Origin: Mycobacterium kyogaense
GTDB lineage: Bacteria; Actinomycetota; Actinomycetes; Mycobacteriales; Mycobacteriaceae
NCBI RefSeq assembly: GCF_003254575.1
Contig: NZ_QJUA01000032.1
Coordinates: forward strand, 1 to 64,000
Direction: 5' to 3'
DNA: 64,000 bases
Under the pieces are notes generated by a model. The model saw nothing but the letters and a program-made list of their open reading frames with translations, was not told where the DNA came from and did no database searches. This document shows positions 17,092-25,355 of this stretch, one piece after another. Every line of letters begins with the position of its first letter. The first letter of the stretch is position 1. Made by a program: the position numbers and the translations under genes.

Positions 17092-18258
17092 CTACGGGGT
17101 CTTGGCTGCTCCCAATTCTGCATAGACCGCAGCCTCGAACCCGAGGATGGTCTCGACCATCGCCTCGTCGAAGAACGGCAGCACCTGCGTCGCGATGACC
17201 GCGGCGATGCCTGCCGTGCGGTCGATCCAATAGAAGCTGTTGAACAGGCCCGACCAGTCCGCAGAGCCCGCGCTGCGCATGCCCGGCAGGTCGACCTGAT
17301 AGAGGTGGAACCCGAGCCCCCAGCCCTGCGGAACGTCCAGCAGCGCGACAGTGTTACTGAGCTCCGGCACGGTCGAGATCGACTCCTTCGGCAGCGGCGC
17401 CCCGTCGAGGTGATCGCGCAGCGCAAGCTCGACGGTCTCCTCGGCGAGGATGCGTGTGCCGTCGAGTTCACCGCCGTTGAGCCAGGCCCGCACGAACCGC
17501 CCGTAGTCGGCGATCGTCCCGTAGGACCCGTGCCCGGCGGCGTCCCACTCCGGCGCGGCGGGCAGGTCGAGGTCGGTCGCGACCAGGCTGCCGTCCGGTG
17601 TGCGGAAGCGGATCGGCAGCAGCCGCGCACGCTGCTCGTCGGTCGGGTCGAACGTCGTCTGCGTCATCCCGAGCGGGCCGTACACGTGCTCGGCGAGGTA
17701 GTCGCTCAGCGACTGACCGCTGACGGCCTCGATCACCAGTCCGAGCCAGTCGGTGTTGACGCCGTACTCCCAGGCGGTGCCGGGATCGTTGACCAGCGGT
17801 GCGCTGAGGCTGCGCTTGACGCCGTCGAGTGCGTTGGGGAAGTTCAGCTCCGTGCAGTAGGTGAAGAGCTTCTCGTTGGTGAAGTGGTAGCCGCAGCCGG
17901 CCGTGTGGGTCATCAGCTGCTTGATGGTCGGTTGTGTCTTCGGTGCCCGCAGGATCGGCTCCGTGCCGTCGAAACCGTCGAGCACCTGAAGCTCGCCGAA
18001 CTCGGGCAGGATCGACGCGACCGTCGCATCCAGGGCCAGCCGCCCCTGCTCGACGAGCTGCAGCGCCCCGGTGGTGGCGACGGCCTTGGTCATCGACGCG
18101 TTGCGGAACATCGTGTCCGGCTTCGCATCTCCGGCGGCGTGTTCGTAGAGCACACCGTCGCGGCCCACCACCGTGGCAGCGACGCCGTGCAGCCTGCCGC
18201 TTCCCGTGACACCATCCAGAATCTCGTCGATCCGCTCGAATCCCATGGCCGCCATCAT
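17092..18258 (-). CDS. serine hydrolase of the beta-lactamase class C/esterase family
   Basis: A 388-residue protein with the SxxK catalytic motif SMTK at residues 55-58 (in FRNASMTKAVATTGALQLVEQG). The second motif is represented by a Tyr in WEYGVNTDWL and a late GHGSYGT stretch may supply the third. It has no signal peptide, so it is probably a cytoplasmic esterase or amidase and not a secreted beta-lactamase. The start at 18258 could instead be the Met at 18246. Ten bases separate it from the flavin monooxygenase gene upstream, suggesting co-transcription; the substrate is unknown. Confidence 0.85.
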   Translation of the reverse strand: MMAAMGFERIDEILDGVTGSGRLHGVAATVVGRDGVLYEHAAGDAKPDTMFRNASMTKAVATTGALQLVEQGRLALDATVASILPEFGELQVLDGFDGTEPILRAPKTQPTIKQLMTHTAGCGYHFTNEKLFTYCTELNFPNALDGVKRSLSAPLVNDPGTAWEYGVNTDWLGLVIEAVSGQSLSDYLAEHVYGPLGMTQTTFDPTDEQRARLLPIRFRTPDGSLVATDLDLPAAPEWDAAGHGSYGTIADYGRFVRAWLNGGELDGTRILAEETVELALRDHLDGAPLPKESISTVPELSNTVALLDVPQGWGLGFHLYQVDLPGMRSAGSADWSGLFNSFYWIDRTAGIAAVIATQVLPFFDEAMVETILGFEAAVYAELGAAKTP

Positions 18259-18268
18259 GGCACGGCCG

Positions 18269-19603
18269 CTACACCGCGCGGGCGAGGTTCCGATCCGGTA
18301 CCCGCGCCAGACCGAGGTGACCCCGCAGCGTGGCGGACGTGTACTCGCGCCGGAACAGGCCCCGGTCCCGCAGGATCGGCACGACGTGATCGACGAACAA
18401 CTCCAGGCCCGATGGGAACACGTCCGGCATCAGGTTGAAGCCGTCGACCGCGCCCGCGACGAACCACTCCTCGATCGCGTCCGCGATCTGTTCCGGCCCA
18501 CCGACGACGAGACGGTGCCAGGTGATCACCCGGTCCAGCAGCTCACGCACCGTCAGCGATTCCCGCCGCGCCAGGTTGACCACGATGTCTCGGGCGCCCT
18601 GCGATCCCGAATCGGTCACGGCACCATCGAGCAGCCACTGTGGCAGCGGCCGATCCCAATGCAGTTCCGCCGGGTCGACCGACAACTGGCCCGCGAGGTG
18701 GGCCAGCCGTCGCTCACCCGCGAGCTCGTTGAGCTCGTCGTTGCGCCGCCGCGCTTCCGCCTCGGTGCTGCCCAGCACGAACGACAACCCCGGCATGATC
18801 CGCACGGCATCGCGTGGTCGACCGTATGCGGCTGTCCGCGAACGGATCTCGTCGGCGTTGCGCAGCGCGTCGGGCAGCGACGCCTGCGCGGCGAACACCC
18901 CGTCGGCATAGCGGGCCGCCAGGTCAAGCCCGCCCGGTGAGCCGCCAGCCTGGAAGAGCACCGGATGCCCCTGCGGGGACCGGGGCAACGTCAGCGGCCC
19001 GTCGACGGAGAAGAACTCACCGCGGTGGTCGATGGTGTGGATGGCGCCGGGCCGGCTGAACGCACCCGTCTTCTTGTCGGCCAGCACGGCGTCGTCGTCC
19101 CACGAATCCCACAGTGCACGAACCACATCGATGAACTCGGCGGCTTGACGGTACCGCTGAGCTCTGTCCGGCTGACCGCTCCCCCCGAAGTTGTTCCACG
19201 CGTACGGGTCGCTGCTGGTCACCACGTTCCACGCGACCCGGCCGCGACTGAGGTGATCCAGCGATGCGAAGCGGCGCGCCAGGTTGTAGGGCTCCTCGAA
19301 GGACGTCGACACCGTGCCGATCAGCCCGAGATGCGTGGTCGCCGATGCCAGCGCCGACAGCAGCACGATCGGGTCCAGCGCCAGCGGCGGCGCCACCAGT
19401 GGCTCGTCAGGCTTCTGGAACAGCGACGGGCTGTCCGCCAAGAACAGCGCGTCGAGCGTGCCGCGTTCGGCGATCCGGGCGACCTCGATCCAGTAGGACA
19501 GGTCGGTGAACCAGTGCGGGTCCGCGCCGGGGAACTGCCACGCCGCCGGGTGCATCCCGTCGGACAGGACGTTGACGCCCAGATGCAGCTGGCGGCTGGT
19601 CAC
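18269..19603 (-). CDS. flavin-dependent monooxygenase, NtaA/SnaA/DszA family
   Basis: A 444-residue LLM-class (bacterial luciferase fold) enzyme. The family pattern is clear: LGVNVLSDGMHPAAWQ at the start, LDALFLADSP, the internal NVVTSSDPYAWNNFGG block, and HPVLFQAGGSPGGLDLAARYADGVF for FMN binding. Members of this subgroup oxidise nitrilotriacetate, dibenzothiophene sulfone and other sulfur or nitrogen compounds with FMNH2 from a separate reductase, none of which is visible nearby. The start overlaps the stop of a MetQ-like binding protein by four bases. Next to a MetNI importer, desulfurisation of an organosulfur compound is a reasonable inference. Confidence 0.88.
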   Translation of the reverse strand: MTSRQLHLGVNVLSDGMHPAAWQFPGADPHWFTDLSYWIEVARIAERGTLDALFLADSPSLFQKPDEPLVAPPLALDPIVLLSALASATTHLGLIGTVSTSFEEPYNLARRFASLDHLSRGRVAWNVVTSSDPYAWNNFGGSGQPDRAQRYRQAAEFIDVVRALWDSWDDDAVLADKKTGAFSRPGAIHTIDHRGEFFSVDGPLTLPRSPQGHPVLFQAGGSPGGLDLAARYADGVFAAQASLPDALRNADEIRSRTAAYGRPRDAVRIMPGLSFVLGSTEAEARRRNDELNELAGERRLAHLAGQLSVDPAELHWDRPLPQWLLDGAVTDSGSQGARDIVVNLARRESLTVRELLDRVITWHRLVVGGPEQIADAIEEWFVAGAVDGFNLMPDVFPSGLELFVDHVVPILRDRGLFRREYTSATLRGHLGLARVPDRNLARAV

Positions 19604-20505
19604 GCCGGGTCACCGGGCAGCGCGAGCTTCTTCACCTCGGGATCGGTGGCGATGAACTGCTGCACCCGCGGATCCTTGAACGCTTTGATCAGGTTCTTCA
19701 CGTTCTCGGTGTCGACGTAGTCGCTGCCCACCGTGAGCACCGAGGCGAATTCGTCCGGTGACTTCGGCGCGTAGATCAACTTGTCCTCGCTGACCCCCGC
19801 GGCAAGGAACGACTCCGCGTAGCCGACGATCGCATCGAGATCGGGCAGCGCGCGCGGTTGCGCCCCGAAGTCCAGCAGCGTGAACTTCAGGTTCTTCGGG
19901 TTGGCCACGATGTCCTTGGTGGTCAACGCGGTGATGTCGGCATCAGGACGCACCGTGACGAGCCCGGCCTGGGCCAGGTACCAGATGCCCTGGGCGTTGT
20001 TCGCCGGATCGGCCAGCAGCGACACCGTGGCGCCGTCCGGAAGGTCCTGCGGTGTGCGGTATTTGTCCGACCAGATGCCGAACACCCAGTGGAAGAACGG
20101 GCCGGTCGCGGCCTGTTCCTTGAAGCTCGGGTTCGCGTCGAGCACCTGCTGCAGCCAATGCCGGTGCTGGAAGATGGTGCCGGCGTAGCGTCCGTCGCTG
20201 ATCGCCTGGTTGATCTGGGTGCTGTCACCCAGTCCGACCGCGCCGACCTTGACGTCGTAGTCGGGGGCGATGTTCGCGGCGATGTACTCGATGATCGCCT
20301 TCTCCGCGGGGTTGGAATTTAGATACACCACGTCGAGCGTCGCGCCCGCCGTCTCGTTCGCCGACGTCGTACCGCCGGAACGCTGGACCACGAAAAGCAC
20401 TGCAGCGCCGACGATGACGACCGCCACCACCAGGTAGGGCCAGCGGCGCCGCTTCTTTATGGTGAAACCGTGCGGCTGCGCCGCAACCGACTCATCGATG
20501 CTCAT
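19600..20505 (-). CDS. MetQ/NlpA-family substrate-binding protein, membrane-anchored (copy 1)
   Basis: A 301-residue protein of the NlpA lipoprotein family, but without a lipobox. It has a short cytoplasmic tail, KKRRR, then one transmembrane anchor at about residues 22-40, followed by the binding domain (LDVVYLNSNPAEKAIIEYIA, GTIFQHRHWLQQVL, FTLLDFGAQPRALPDLDA). I chose ATG 20505, because upstream codons do not resemble coding sequence; ATG 20526 is an alternative. It is divergent from metN-metI-metQ2 and coupled to the monooxygenase gene. MetQ proteins bind methionine or related organosulfur compounds. It resembles copy 2 along its whole length, so the two are paralogues. Confidence 0.88.
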   Translation of the reverse strand: MSIDESVAAQPHGFTIKKRRRWPYLVVAVVIVGAAVLFVVQRSGGTTSANETAGATLDVVYLNSNPAEKAIIEYIAANIAPDYDVKVGAVGLGDSTQINQAISDGRYAGTIFQHRHWLQQVLDANPSFKEQAATGPFFHWVFGIWSDKYRTPQDLPDGATVSLLADPANNAQGIWYLAQAGLVTVRPDADITALTTKDIVANPKNLKFTLLDFGAQPRALPDLDAIVGYAESFLAAGVSEDKLIYAPKSPDEFASVLTVGSDYVDTENVKNLIKAFKDPRVQQFIATDPEVKKLALPGDPA

Positions 20506-20621
20506 GCGTCCAGTACTGTGCGGCATGATCGGCACCGTGCCCAGGGTTGCGATCACCGCGATCCACTCACCCTGAGCGCAAAGGTGTCCCGCATCGTCGT
20601 GCTTTGACACAGTTCGCCCCC

Positions 20622-21617
20622 ATGATCGAGTTGACCGAGCTGACCAAGGTCTACGGCAGTGGCGAACACCGAACCGTGGTGCTCGACCGCATCACGTTCC
20701 GCGTGGACGCCGGGGAGATCCTGGCCGTCGTCGGCCCGAGCGGGGCCGGCAAGAGCACGTTGGCCGAGTGCATCAATCTGCTCACCCTCCCGACGTCGGG
20801 CTCGGTCGTCGTCAACGGCGAAGACCTCACCACCCTGTCCGCCCAGAAGCTGCGCGTCGCGCGGCGGCGCATCGGCACCGTGTTCCAGTCCGCGGGTCTG
20901 TTCGAACGGCGCACTGCCGCAGAGAATGTCGCTCTACCCCTGGAGTACCTCGGCGTCACCGCGGCCGAATCCAAGAAGCGGGTGGCCGAACTCCTCGACC
21001 GGGTCGGCCTGTCGAACAGGGCCAATCACTATCCGTTCCAGCTCTCCGGCGGGCAGAAGCAGCGAGTCGGCATCGCCCGCGCACTGGCGTTACGACCCTC
21101 GGTGCTGCTCTCCGACGAGGCGACCGCAGGCCTGGACCCGACCACCACCGCGTCGGTCGTCGAGCTGCTCCGCGAACTGCGTGACGATCTGAACCTGTCG
21201 ATCGTGTTCATCACCCACGAGATGGACACCGTGCTCAAGATCGCCGACTCGGCGGCCCGCCTCGACCACGGCAGCATCGTCGAATCCGGCCGTCTGGTGG
21301 ACCTTCTCACCGATCCCGAGTCGACGTTGGGTGCCGCCCTGCGGCCCCAGGGGGTGGCCAGCGACGCTGCCGTCGGTCAACGGGTGCTGCAGGTGGTCTA
21401 CGACTCCCCGAGCGTGCCGAGCGACTGGATCGCCCGCGCCAGCGCCGACCTCGGCGCGCCCATCGCGGTCCTCGGCGCTTCGGTGCAGCAGGTCCACGGT
21501 GTCACCGTCGGCTCGGCCACCCTCGGCATTCCCGTCGAGCTGTCCAGCCGGGCCGCCGACGTGCTCGCCCGATACGGACTGTCCAGCGGTGAAGCGCCGC
21601 TGCGGGGTGCGGCGTGA
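20622..21617 (+). CDS. metN: methionine-type ABC transporter ATP-binding protein
   Basis: A 331-residue ATPase with Walker A GPSGAGKST, signature LSGGQKQRVGIARAL and Walker B LLSDEATAGLDP, followed by a C-terminal regulatory NIL-like domain (about residues 250-325, LQVVYDSPSVPSDWIARASA onwards) that in E. coli MetN senses methionine. The start at ATG 20622 begins MIELTELTKVYGSGEH; longer frames upstream are not convincing. It is coupled to the permease gene by a four-base overlap. The real substrate may be a sulfur compound other than methionine. Confidence 0.9.
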   Translation: MIELTELTKVYGSGEHRTVVLDRITFRVDAGEILAVVGPSGAGKSTLAECINLLTLPTSGSVVVNGEDLTTLSAQKLRVARRRIGTVFQSAGLFERRTAAENVALPLEYLGVTAAESKKRVAELLDRVGLSNRANHYPFQLSGGQKQRVGIARALALRPSVLLSDEATAGLDPTTTASVVELLRELRDDLNLSIVFITHEMDTVLKIADSAARLDHGSIVESGRLVDLLTDPESTLGAALRPQGVASDAAVGQRVLQVVYDSPSVPSDWIARASADLGAPIAVLGASVQQVHGVTVGSATLGIPVELSSRAADVLARYGLSSGEAPLRGAA

Positions 21618-22327
21618 CGCAGACCCTGCTGGCCAACGCCAAGGTCCCCGTCAACGAGCTGCCGGCCCTGCTGTTCCCCGCACTCATCGACACGCTGATC
21701 ATGGTCGGCATCGTGATGACGATCGTCGTCCTGGTCGGAGTGCCGCTCGGGGCGCTGATTCAGAACCTCGCCCCCGGCGGCCTGTTCGAGAACCCCACGC
21801 TGCACACGGTGTTGAGTTGGATCATCAGCATCGGCCGCTCGCTGCCCTTCTTGATCCTGATGGCCGCGATCATGCCGTTCACCCGGTTCATCACCGGCAC
21901 GAACATCGGCATCGCGGCGGCCGTGGTGCCGATGTCACTGGCCGGCATCGCGTTCTTCACCCGCATCGTCGAGAACTCGCTGCGATCGGTCCCACCGTCG
22001 GTGGTCAGGGTCGCCCGCGCCTCGGGCGGCTCGCGGCTGCAGATCATCCGCACCGCCCAATTGACCGAGGCCGTCCCGTCGATCCTCGGCGGGCTGACCA
22101 TCAACATCATCGCGATGATCGAATACTCCGCGATCGCCGGCACCATCGGAGCCGGCGGAATCGGTTACGTCGCAGTCACCTACGGCTACCAGCGATTCGA
22201 CCAGGGCGTCATGCTGGCCACCATCCTCATCCTCGTTGCGACCGTCGCCGCCGTCCAGCTGATCGGCGACGCCGCAGTGCGCTTCACCACCCCCCACGCT
22301 CGTGTGAAAGGAACCGTCACCGCATGA
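21614..22327 (+). CDS. metI: methionine-type ABC transporter permease
   Basis: A 237-residue membrane protein with about five hydrophobic segments and the BPD_transp_1 EAA-type loop (VVRVARASGGSRLQIIRTAQL). The C-terminal part EYSAIAGTIGAGGIGYVAVTYGYQRF is characteristic of MetI. The GTG at 21614 overlaps the metN stop, and its own stop overlaps the ATG of the next binding protein, so the three genes form one translationally coupled unit. Confidence 0.92.
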   Translation: MTQTLLANAKVPVNELPALLFPALIDTLIMVGIVMTIVVLVGVPLGALIQNLAPGGLFENPTLHTVLSWIISIGRSLPFLILMAAIMPFTRFITGTNIGIAAAVVPMSLAGIAFFTRIVENSLRSVPPSVVRVARASGGSRLQIIRTAQLTEAVPSILGGLTINIIAMIEYSAIAGTIGAGGIGYVAVTYGYQRFDQGVMLATILILVATVAAVQLIGDAAVRFTTPHARVKGTVTA

Positions 22328-23226
22328 CCACCACCGAGAGCCAGGTCGCCAGTCCCGACGACCACGGATTCGACCTCGAGAAACGTCCCCGCTGGATCTG
22401 GCTCGCCGTCGGGCTGGTCGTCGTGATCGTCGCCGTGGTCGCGGGCCGGTTCTTCTTCTTCGGAGACACGAAGTCCGCCAATGAGATTCCTGGCGCCACG
22501 CTCGTCGTCGCGACCAATGAGGGCAACGCCGCCGAGCAGGCGCTCATCGAGTACATCAGCCGCGAGGTCGCACCCAAGCACGGCATCACCGTGGCGTTCC
22601 GCGGCCTGGCCGACAGCAACACCATCAACCGCGCCGTCAGCGACGGCGAAGTGGCCGGCACCGTCTACCAGCACAAGTTGTGGCTGGGCCAGGTGCTCGA
22701 AGCCAACCCCGACTTCCAGGAGCAGGCGGCCACGCCGGTGTTCCGCTGGGGGTTCGGTATCTGGTCGGACAAATACACCGACGTCAACCAACTGCCCGAC
22801 GGTGCCAACGTCTCGCTGTACTCCGATCCCGCCAATGAGGCACAGGGCCTCTGGCTGCTCGAGCGGGCCGGCCTGATCACGCTCAATCCGTCCGTCGACA
22901 AGTGGACCGCGACGCAGAAGGACATCGTCGGCAACCCGAAGAACCTCAAGTTCACACTGCTCGACTTCGCCGCGCAGTCCCGCTCACTGCCCGATCTGGA
23001 CGCCGCGGTGGGCTACACCGAGTACTACCTGGCCGCGAAAGTTCCCGTGCAGCAGCAGATCTTCGCGCCGCCCGCTCCCGACGAGTTCGCCGGCCAGCTC
23101 ACCATCGGCAGCCGCTGGGCCGACATCGACAACATCAAGAAGCTGGTCGCGACGTTCAAAGACCCTGCAGTGCAGCAGTTCCTCGCCACCGATCCCAGCG
23201 TCAAGGGCATCCTGCTGCCGCTGTAG
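22324..23226 (+). CDS. metQ: MetQ/NlpA-family substrate-binding protein, membrane-anchored (copy 2)
   Basis: A 300-residue binding protein with an N-terminal anchor at about residues 24-45 in place of a lipobox. The body has the same blocks as copy 1 (ATLVVATNEGNAAEQALIEYI, WGFGIWSDKYTDVNQLPDGA, KNLKFTLLDFAAQSRSLPDLDA). It is the third gene of the metN-metI operon. Two paralogous binding proteins on opposite sides of one promoter region probably serve the single MetNI channel and widen its substrate range. The gene ends four bases before the convergent desaturase stop. Confidence 0.9.
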   Translation: MTTTESQVASPDDHGFDLEKRPRWIWLAVGLVVVIVAVVAGRFFFFGDTKSANEIPGATLVVATNEGNAAEQALIEYISREVAPKHGITVAFRGLADSNTINRAVSDGEVAGTVYQHKLWLGQVLEANPDFQEQAATPVFRWGFGIWSDKYTDVNQLPDGANVSLYSDPANEAQGLWLLERAGLITLNPSVDKWTATQKDIVGNPKNLKFTLLDFAAQSRSLPDLDAAVGYTEYYLAAKVPVQQQIFAPPAPDEFAGQLTIGSRWADIDNIKKLVATFKDPAVQQFLATDPSVKGILLPL

Positions 23227-23229
23227 CGG

Positions 23230-24285
23230 TCACCCGTTCGGCAGTGCCAGGCGGTGGATCACCCGCAGCGTCGACAGGTACTGGTGCGAGAGGGAACCCG
23301 TCAGGTAGGGCAGATCGTACTTCTCGCACAGAGGCCGCACCCGGTCGGCGATCTCGGCGAGCCGGTTGCTCGGAAGATCCGGGAACAGGTGGTGCTCGAT
23401 CTGATAGCAGAGGTTCCCGGAGGCGAAGCCGAGGAACCGGCCGGCCGTGAAGTTGGCGGTAGCGAGCATCTGCCGCAGATACCACTCCGCCCGCGTCTCG
23501 GTCTCGAGAACGTCAGCGGTGAACTTCTGCGTACCGTCGGGAAAGTGGCCGCAGAAGATGACGACGTACGCCCAGAGGTTGCGCAGCAGGTTGGCGATCG
23601 CGTTGGCGCCCAACGTCCTCTTCCAGCGCCGCACACTCAGCGCCGGCCACAGCACATAGTCTTTGGCGCCCTGGCGGAGGATCTTGCGCACCACCTCCTT
23701 GCCCTGCGCGATCCAGTCGGCACGCGACCGCCGCTGATCGAGGCCGTGCAGAGCGACGCCCCACTCGAACGTCGCGGCGAGGAGGACATTCTGCAGCGGC
23801 TGGAGTAGATGCTTTCTCTCCCACGGCTGTTCCGGTGTCACCCGCATGGCACCGAAGCCCAGATCGTCGTCTTCGCCCAACACATTGCTGAACACGTGAT
23901 GCCGGTAGTTGTGTGAGGATCGCCAGTGCGCGGAGACCGCGACCATGTCCCATTCCCATGTGCTGGAATGGATTTCGGGATCGTTCATCCAATCCCACTG
24001 GCCGTGGGAGACGTTGTGGCCGATCTCCATGTTCTCGACGCTCTTGGCGAATCCGAGTGCCGCGGTTCCCGCAACCCAGCCGACCTTCGACCGTGTCGCG
24101 ACGATGAGAAGCCGCGCCGCGACGTCGAGGGCGCGCTGGAACATGATGGTGCGCCGGATGTAGGCAGCGTCGCGGGCGCCGAGCGACTCTTCGATGTCAG
24201 CCCGGATCGCGTCGAGTTCCTCGCCGAGACTGGAGATGTCCTGCGGCGAGAGGTGGGTGTACGCGGCGATGTCGGTGATGGCGAT
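23230..24285 (-). CDS. acyl-CoA/fatty-acid desaturase, DesA3-like, apparent ATC start
   Basis: A membrane desaturase of about 351 residues with the three His boxes HNVSH (90-94), HWRSSHNYRHH (120-130) and QIEHH (295-299). Family proteins such as mycobacterial DesA3 start with MAITD and a segment like LDAIRADIEESLGARDAAYIRRTI. That whole segment is present here upstream of the first ATG (24144). Its first codon aligning with the family Met is ATC at 24285-24283, with GAGGA (24296-24292) six bases upstream. No ATG, GTG or TTG occurs between this point and an in-frame TAG upstream. Starting at 24144 would remove 47 conserved residues. Introduces double bonds into long-chain acyl groups, using electrons from a partner not encoded next to it. 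Confidence 0.85.
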   Translation of the reverse strand: MAITDIAAYTHLSPQDISSLGEELDAIRADIEESLGARDAAYIRRTIMFQRALDVAARLLIVATRSKVGWVAGTAALGFAKSVENMEIGHNVSHGQWDWMNDPEIHSSTWEWDMVAVSAHWRSSHNYRHHVFSNVLGEDDDLGFGAMRVTPEQPWERKHLLQPLQNVLLAATFEWGVALHGLDQRRSRADWIAQGKEVVRKILRQGAKDYVLWPALSVRRWKRTLGANAIANLLRNLWAYVVIFCGHFPDGTQKFTADVLETETRAEWYLRQMLATANFTAGRFLGFASGNLCYQIEHHLFPDLPSNRLAEIADRVRPLCEKYDLPYLTGSLSHQYLSTLRVIHRLALPNG

Positions 24286-24351
24286 GAGGCGTCCTCGATT
24301 GTTCCGGGCCGTAGCGCACCGGCGTGTGCCCCCACCCTACCTGCGAATGCG

Positions 24352-25008
24352 CTACGGACCGCCCCGCCAGTGCTCGATGCGGTGGTGATCCGGCAGGAAG
24401 CCGTGCCGGGTCCCCCACAGCACCGCCTGCGTGCGACTCTGCACGTCGAGCTTGCGGTACAGCGACCTGATGTAGGACTTGACCGTGTTCGGACTCAGGT
24501 AGGTCAATCGCGCGACGTCGGCGTTGCTCTTGCCTTGCGTGATGAGAGCCAGGATCTCGGCCTCCCGGTCACTGAGGCCCTCACCGCGGCCGGGCCAATC
24601 GTTGCCCGGGGCGGGGCGGGTCCGCGGGGGCGTCTCGCTGATCACGGTCTCCCCGCGGTGCACCGCCTCCAGCGCGGCAACCAGCTCGCGGGCCGGCAGT
24701 GTCTTCGACAGGTAGCCGTGCGCCCCGCGCTCGCGCGCGCTGGCGACCAGATCGGGGTGAAAGTTCCACGTGTACACCACAACTCGTCGAGCACACGGGT
24801 TCGCGACCAACACCCCGATCTCCTCGTGATCGGATTCGGGCTGAGCGAAACTGTCGTACAGCGCGATGTCGACGGTGTCCTTGAGCGGGGTGCTGGCGTC
24901 GAGTTCGGCGATCACGATGCGATCGCGGTACGGCTCGAGCATGTTGGCCACGCCTTGGACGACGACGTCGTAGTCGTCGATGAGCGCGACGGTGATCGGC
25001 TCGGCCAC
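24352..25008 (-). CDS. LuxR/NarL-type response regulator
   Basis: A 218-residue two-domain regulator. The receiver part has the acidic pair D11-D12, a candidate phospho-acceptor Asp at 47 or 52 (TVDIALYDSFA) and the conserved Lys102 in YLSKT. The C-terminal LuxR helix-turn-helix covers about residues 145-200 (LSDREAEILALITQGKSNAD, then LSPNTVKSYIRSLYRKL). No histidine kinase is encoded nearby. The gene lies 66 bases from the ATC start of the desaturase, on the same strand, so it could share a transcript with it. Inverted repeats directly upstream of its start suggest autoregulation. Confidence 0.88.
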   Translation of the reverse strand: MAEPITVALIDDYDVVVQGVANMLEPYRDRIVIAELDASTPLKDTVDIALYDSFAQPESDHEEIGVLVANPCARRVVVYTWNFHPDLVASARERGAHGYLSKTLPARELVAALEAVHRGETVISETPPRTRPAPGNDWPGRGEGLSDREAEILALITQGKSNADVARLTYLSPNTVKSYIRSLYRKLDVQSRTQAVLWGTRHGFLPDHHRIEHWRGGP

Positions 25009-25020
25009 GGCGCCGACATT

Positions 25021-25057
25021 ACCCCCTTAGGGGTGTACCGCCACACCCTTGAGGGTG
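25021..25057. promoter_or_regulatory. tandem inverted repeats upstream of LuxR gene
   Basis: Two related palindromes occur 12-50 bases before the LuxR start: CCCC-TTA-GGGG (25023-25033) and CACCCT-TG-AGGGTG (25044-25057). In addition GGGTGT (25031-25036) pairs with ACACCC (25043-25048). They lie in the divergent region between the LuxR gene and the DUF6131 gene, which fits operators for the regulator, although an RNA structure is also possible. Confidence 0.45.
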
Positions 25058-25108
25058 GTCGACTGAACATGGTCTGAACGGCCGAAACTCCCTACGGAAG
25101 GTTCGATC

Positions 25109-25264
25109 ATGATCATTCTCGGCATCATCGCCGTCATCGCAGGGCTCCTGCTGAAGATCTCGATTCTCACCACGATCGGGGTCATCCTCCTCGTCGTCGG
25201 GGTCGTCCTCGCAGTCCTCGGCTCGGCCGGTCGCGCGGTCGGCGGCCGCCGGCACTACTTCTGA
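25109..25264 (+). CDS. DUF6131-type small membrane protein
   Basis: A 51-residue hydrophobic protein beginning MIILGIIAVIAGLLLKI, with two short hydrophobic segments around a KISILTTIG turn and a basic tail GRAVGGRRHYF. This pattern matches the DUF6131 family of actinobacterial miniproteins. ACGGAAGG at about 25094-25101 is a plausible ribosome site. It is divergent from the LuxR gene. Function is unknown; such proteins may be envelope stress proteins. Easily missed because of its size. Confidence 0.75.
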   Translation: MIILGIIAVIAGLLLKISILTTIGVILLVVGVVLAVLGSAGRAVGGRRHYF

Positions 25265-25304
25265 CCGCTGACCTGGGCATCAGTGGCGCCGATCACAAAC
25301 TGAC

Positions 25305-25330
25305 GTTTGCGTAGACGACACCACGGATAC
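25305..25330 (+). promoter_or_regulatory. SigF-like promoter candidate
   Basis: GTTT (25305-25308), 16 bases, then GGATAC (25325-25330) resembles the mycobacterial SigF pattern GTTT-N15-17-GGGTAT, with two mismatches in the -10. It lies 26 bases before the ATG of the twin-domain gene pair. Confidence 0.4.
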
Positions 25331-25355
25331 CCGACGTGCACGAAAGGAGTTCGAA

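Noticed and set aside
16063..18438. 791-residue plus-strand open frame
   Set aside because: It runs antisense through the DUF2236 and serine hydrolase genes and has low-complexity composition; no motif supports it.
20506..20621. Methionine riboswitch upstream of metN
   Set aside because: The 116-base divergent region has no room for, and no sign of, the conserved SAM-riboswitch helices.
24144..24144. ATG 24144 as the desaturase start
   Set aside because: It would remove 47 residues that match the conserved N-terminus of DesA3-type proteins and has no clear ribosome site.
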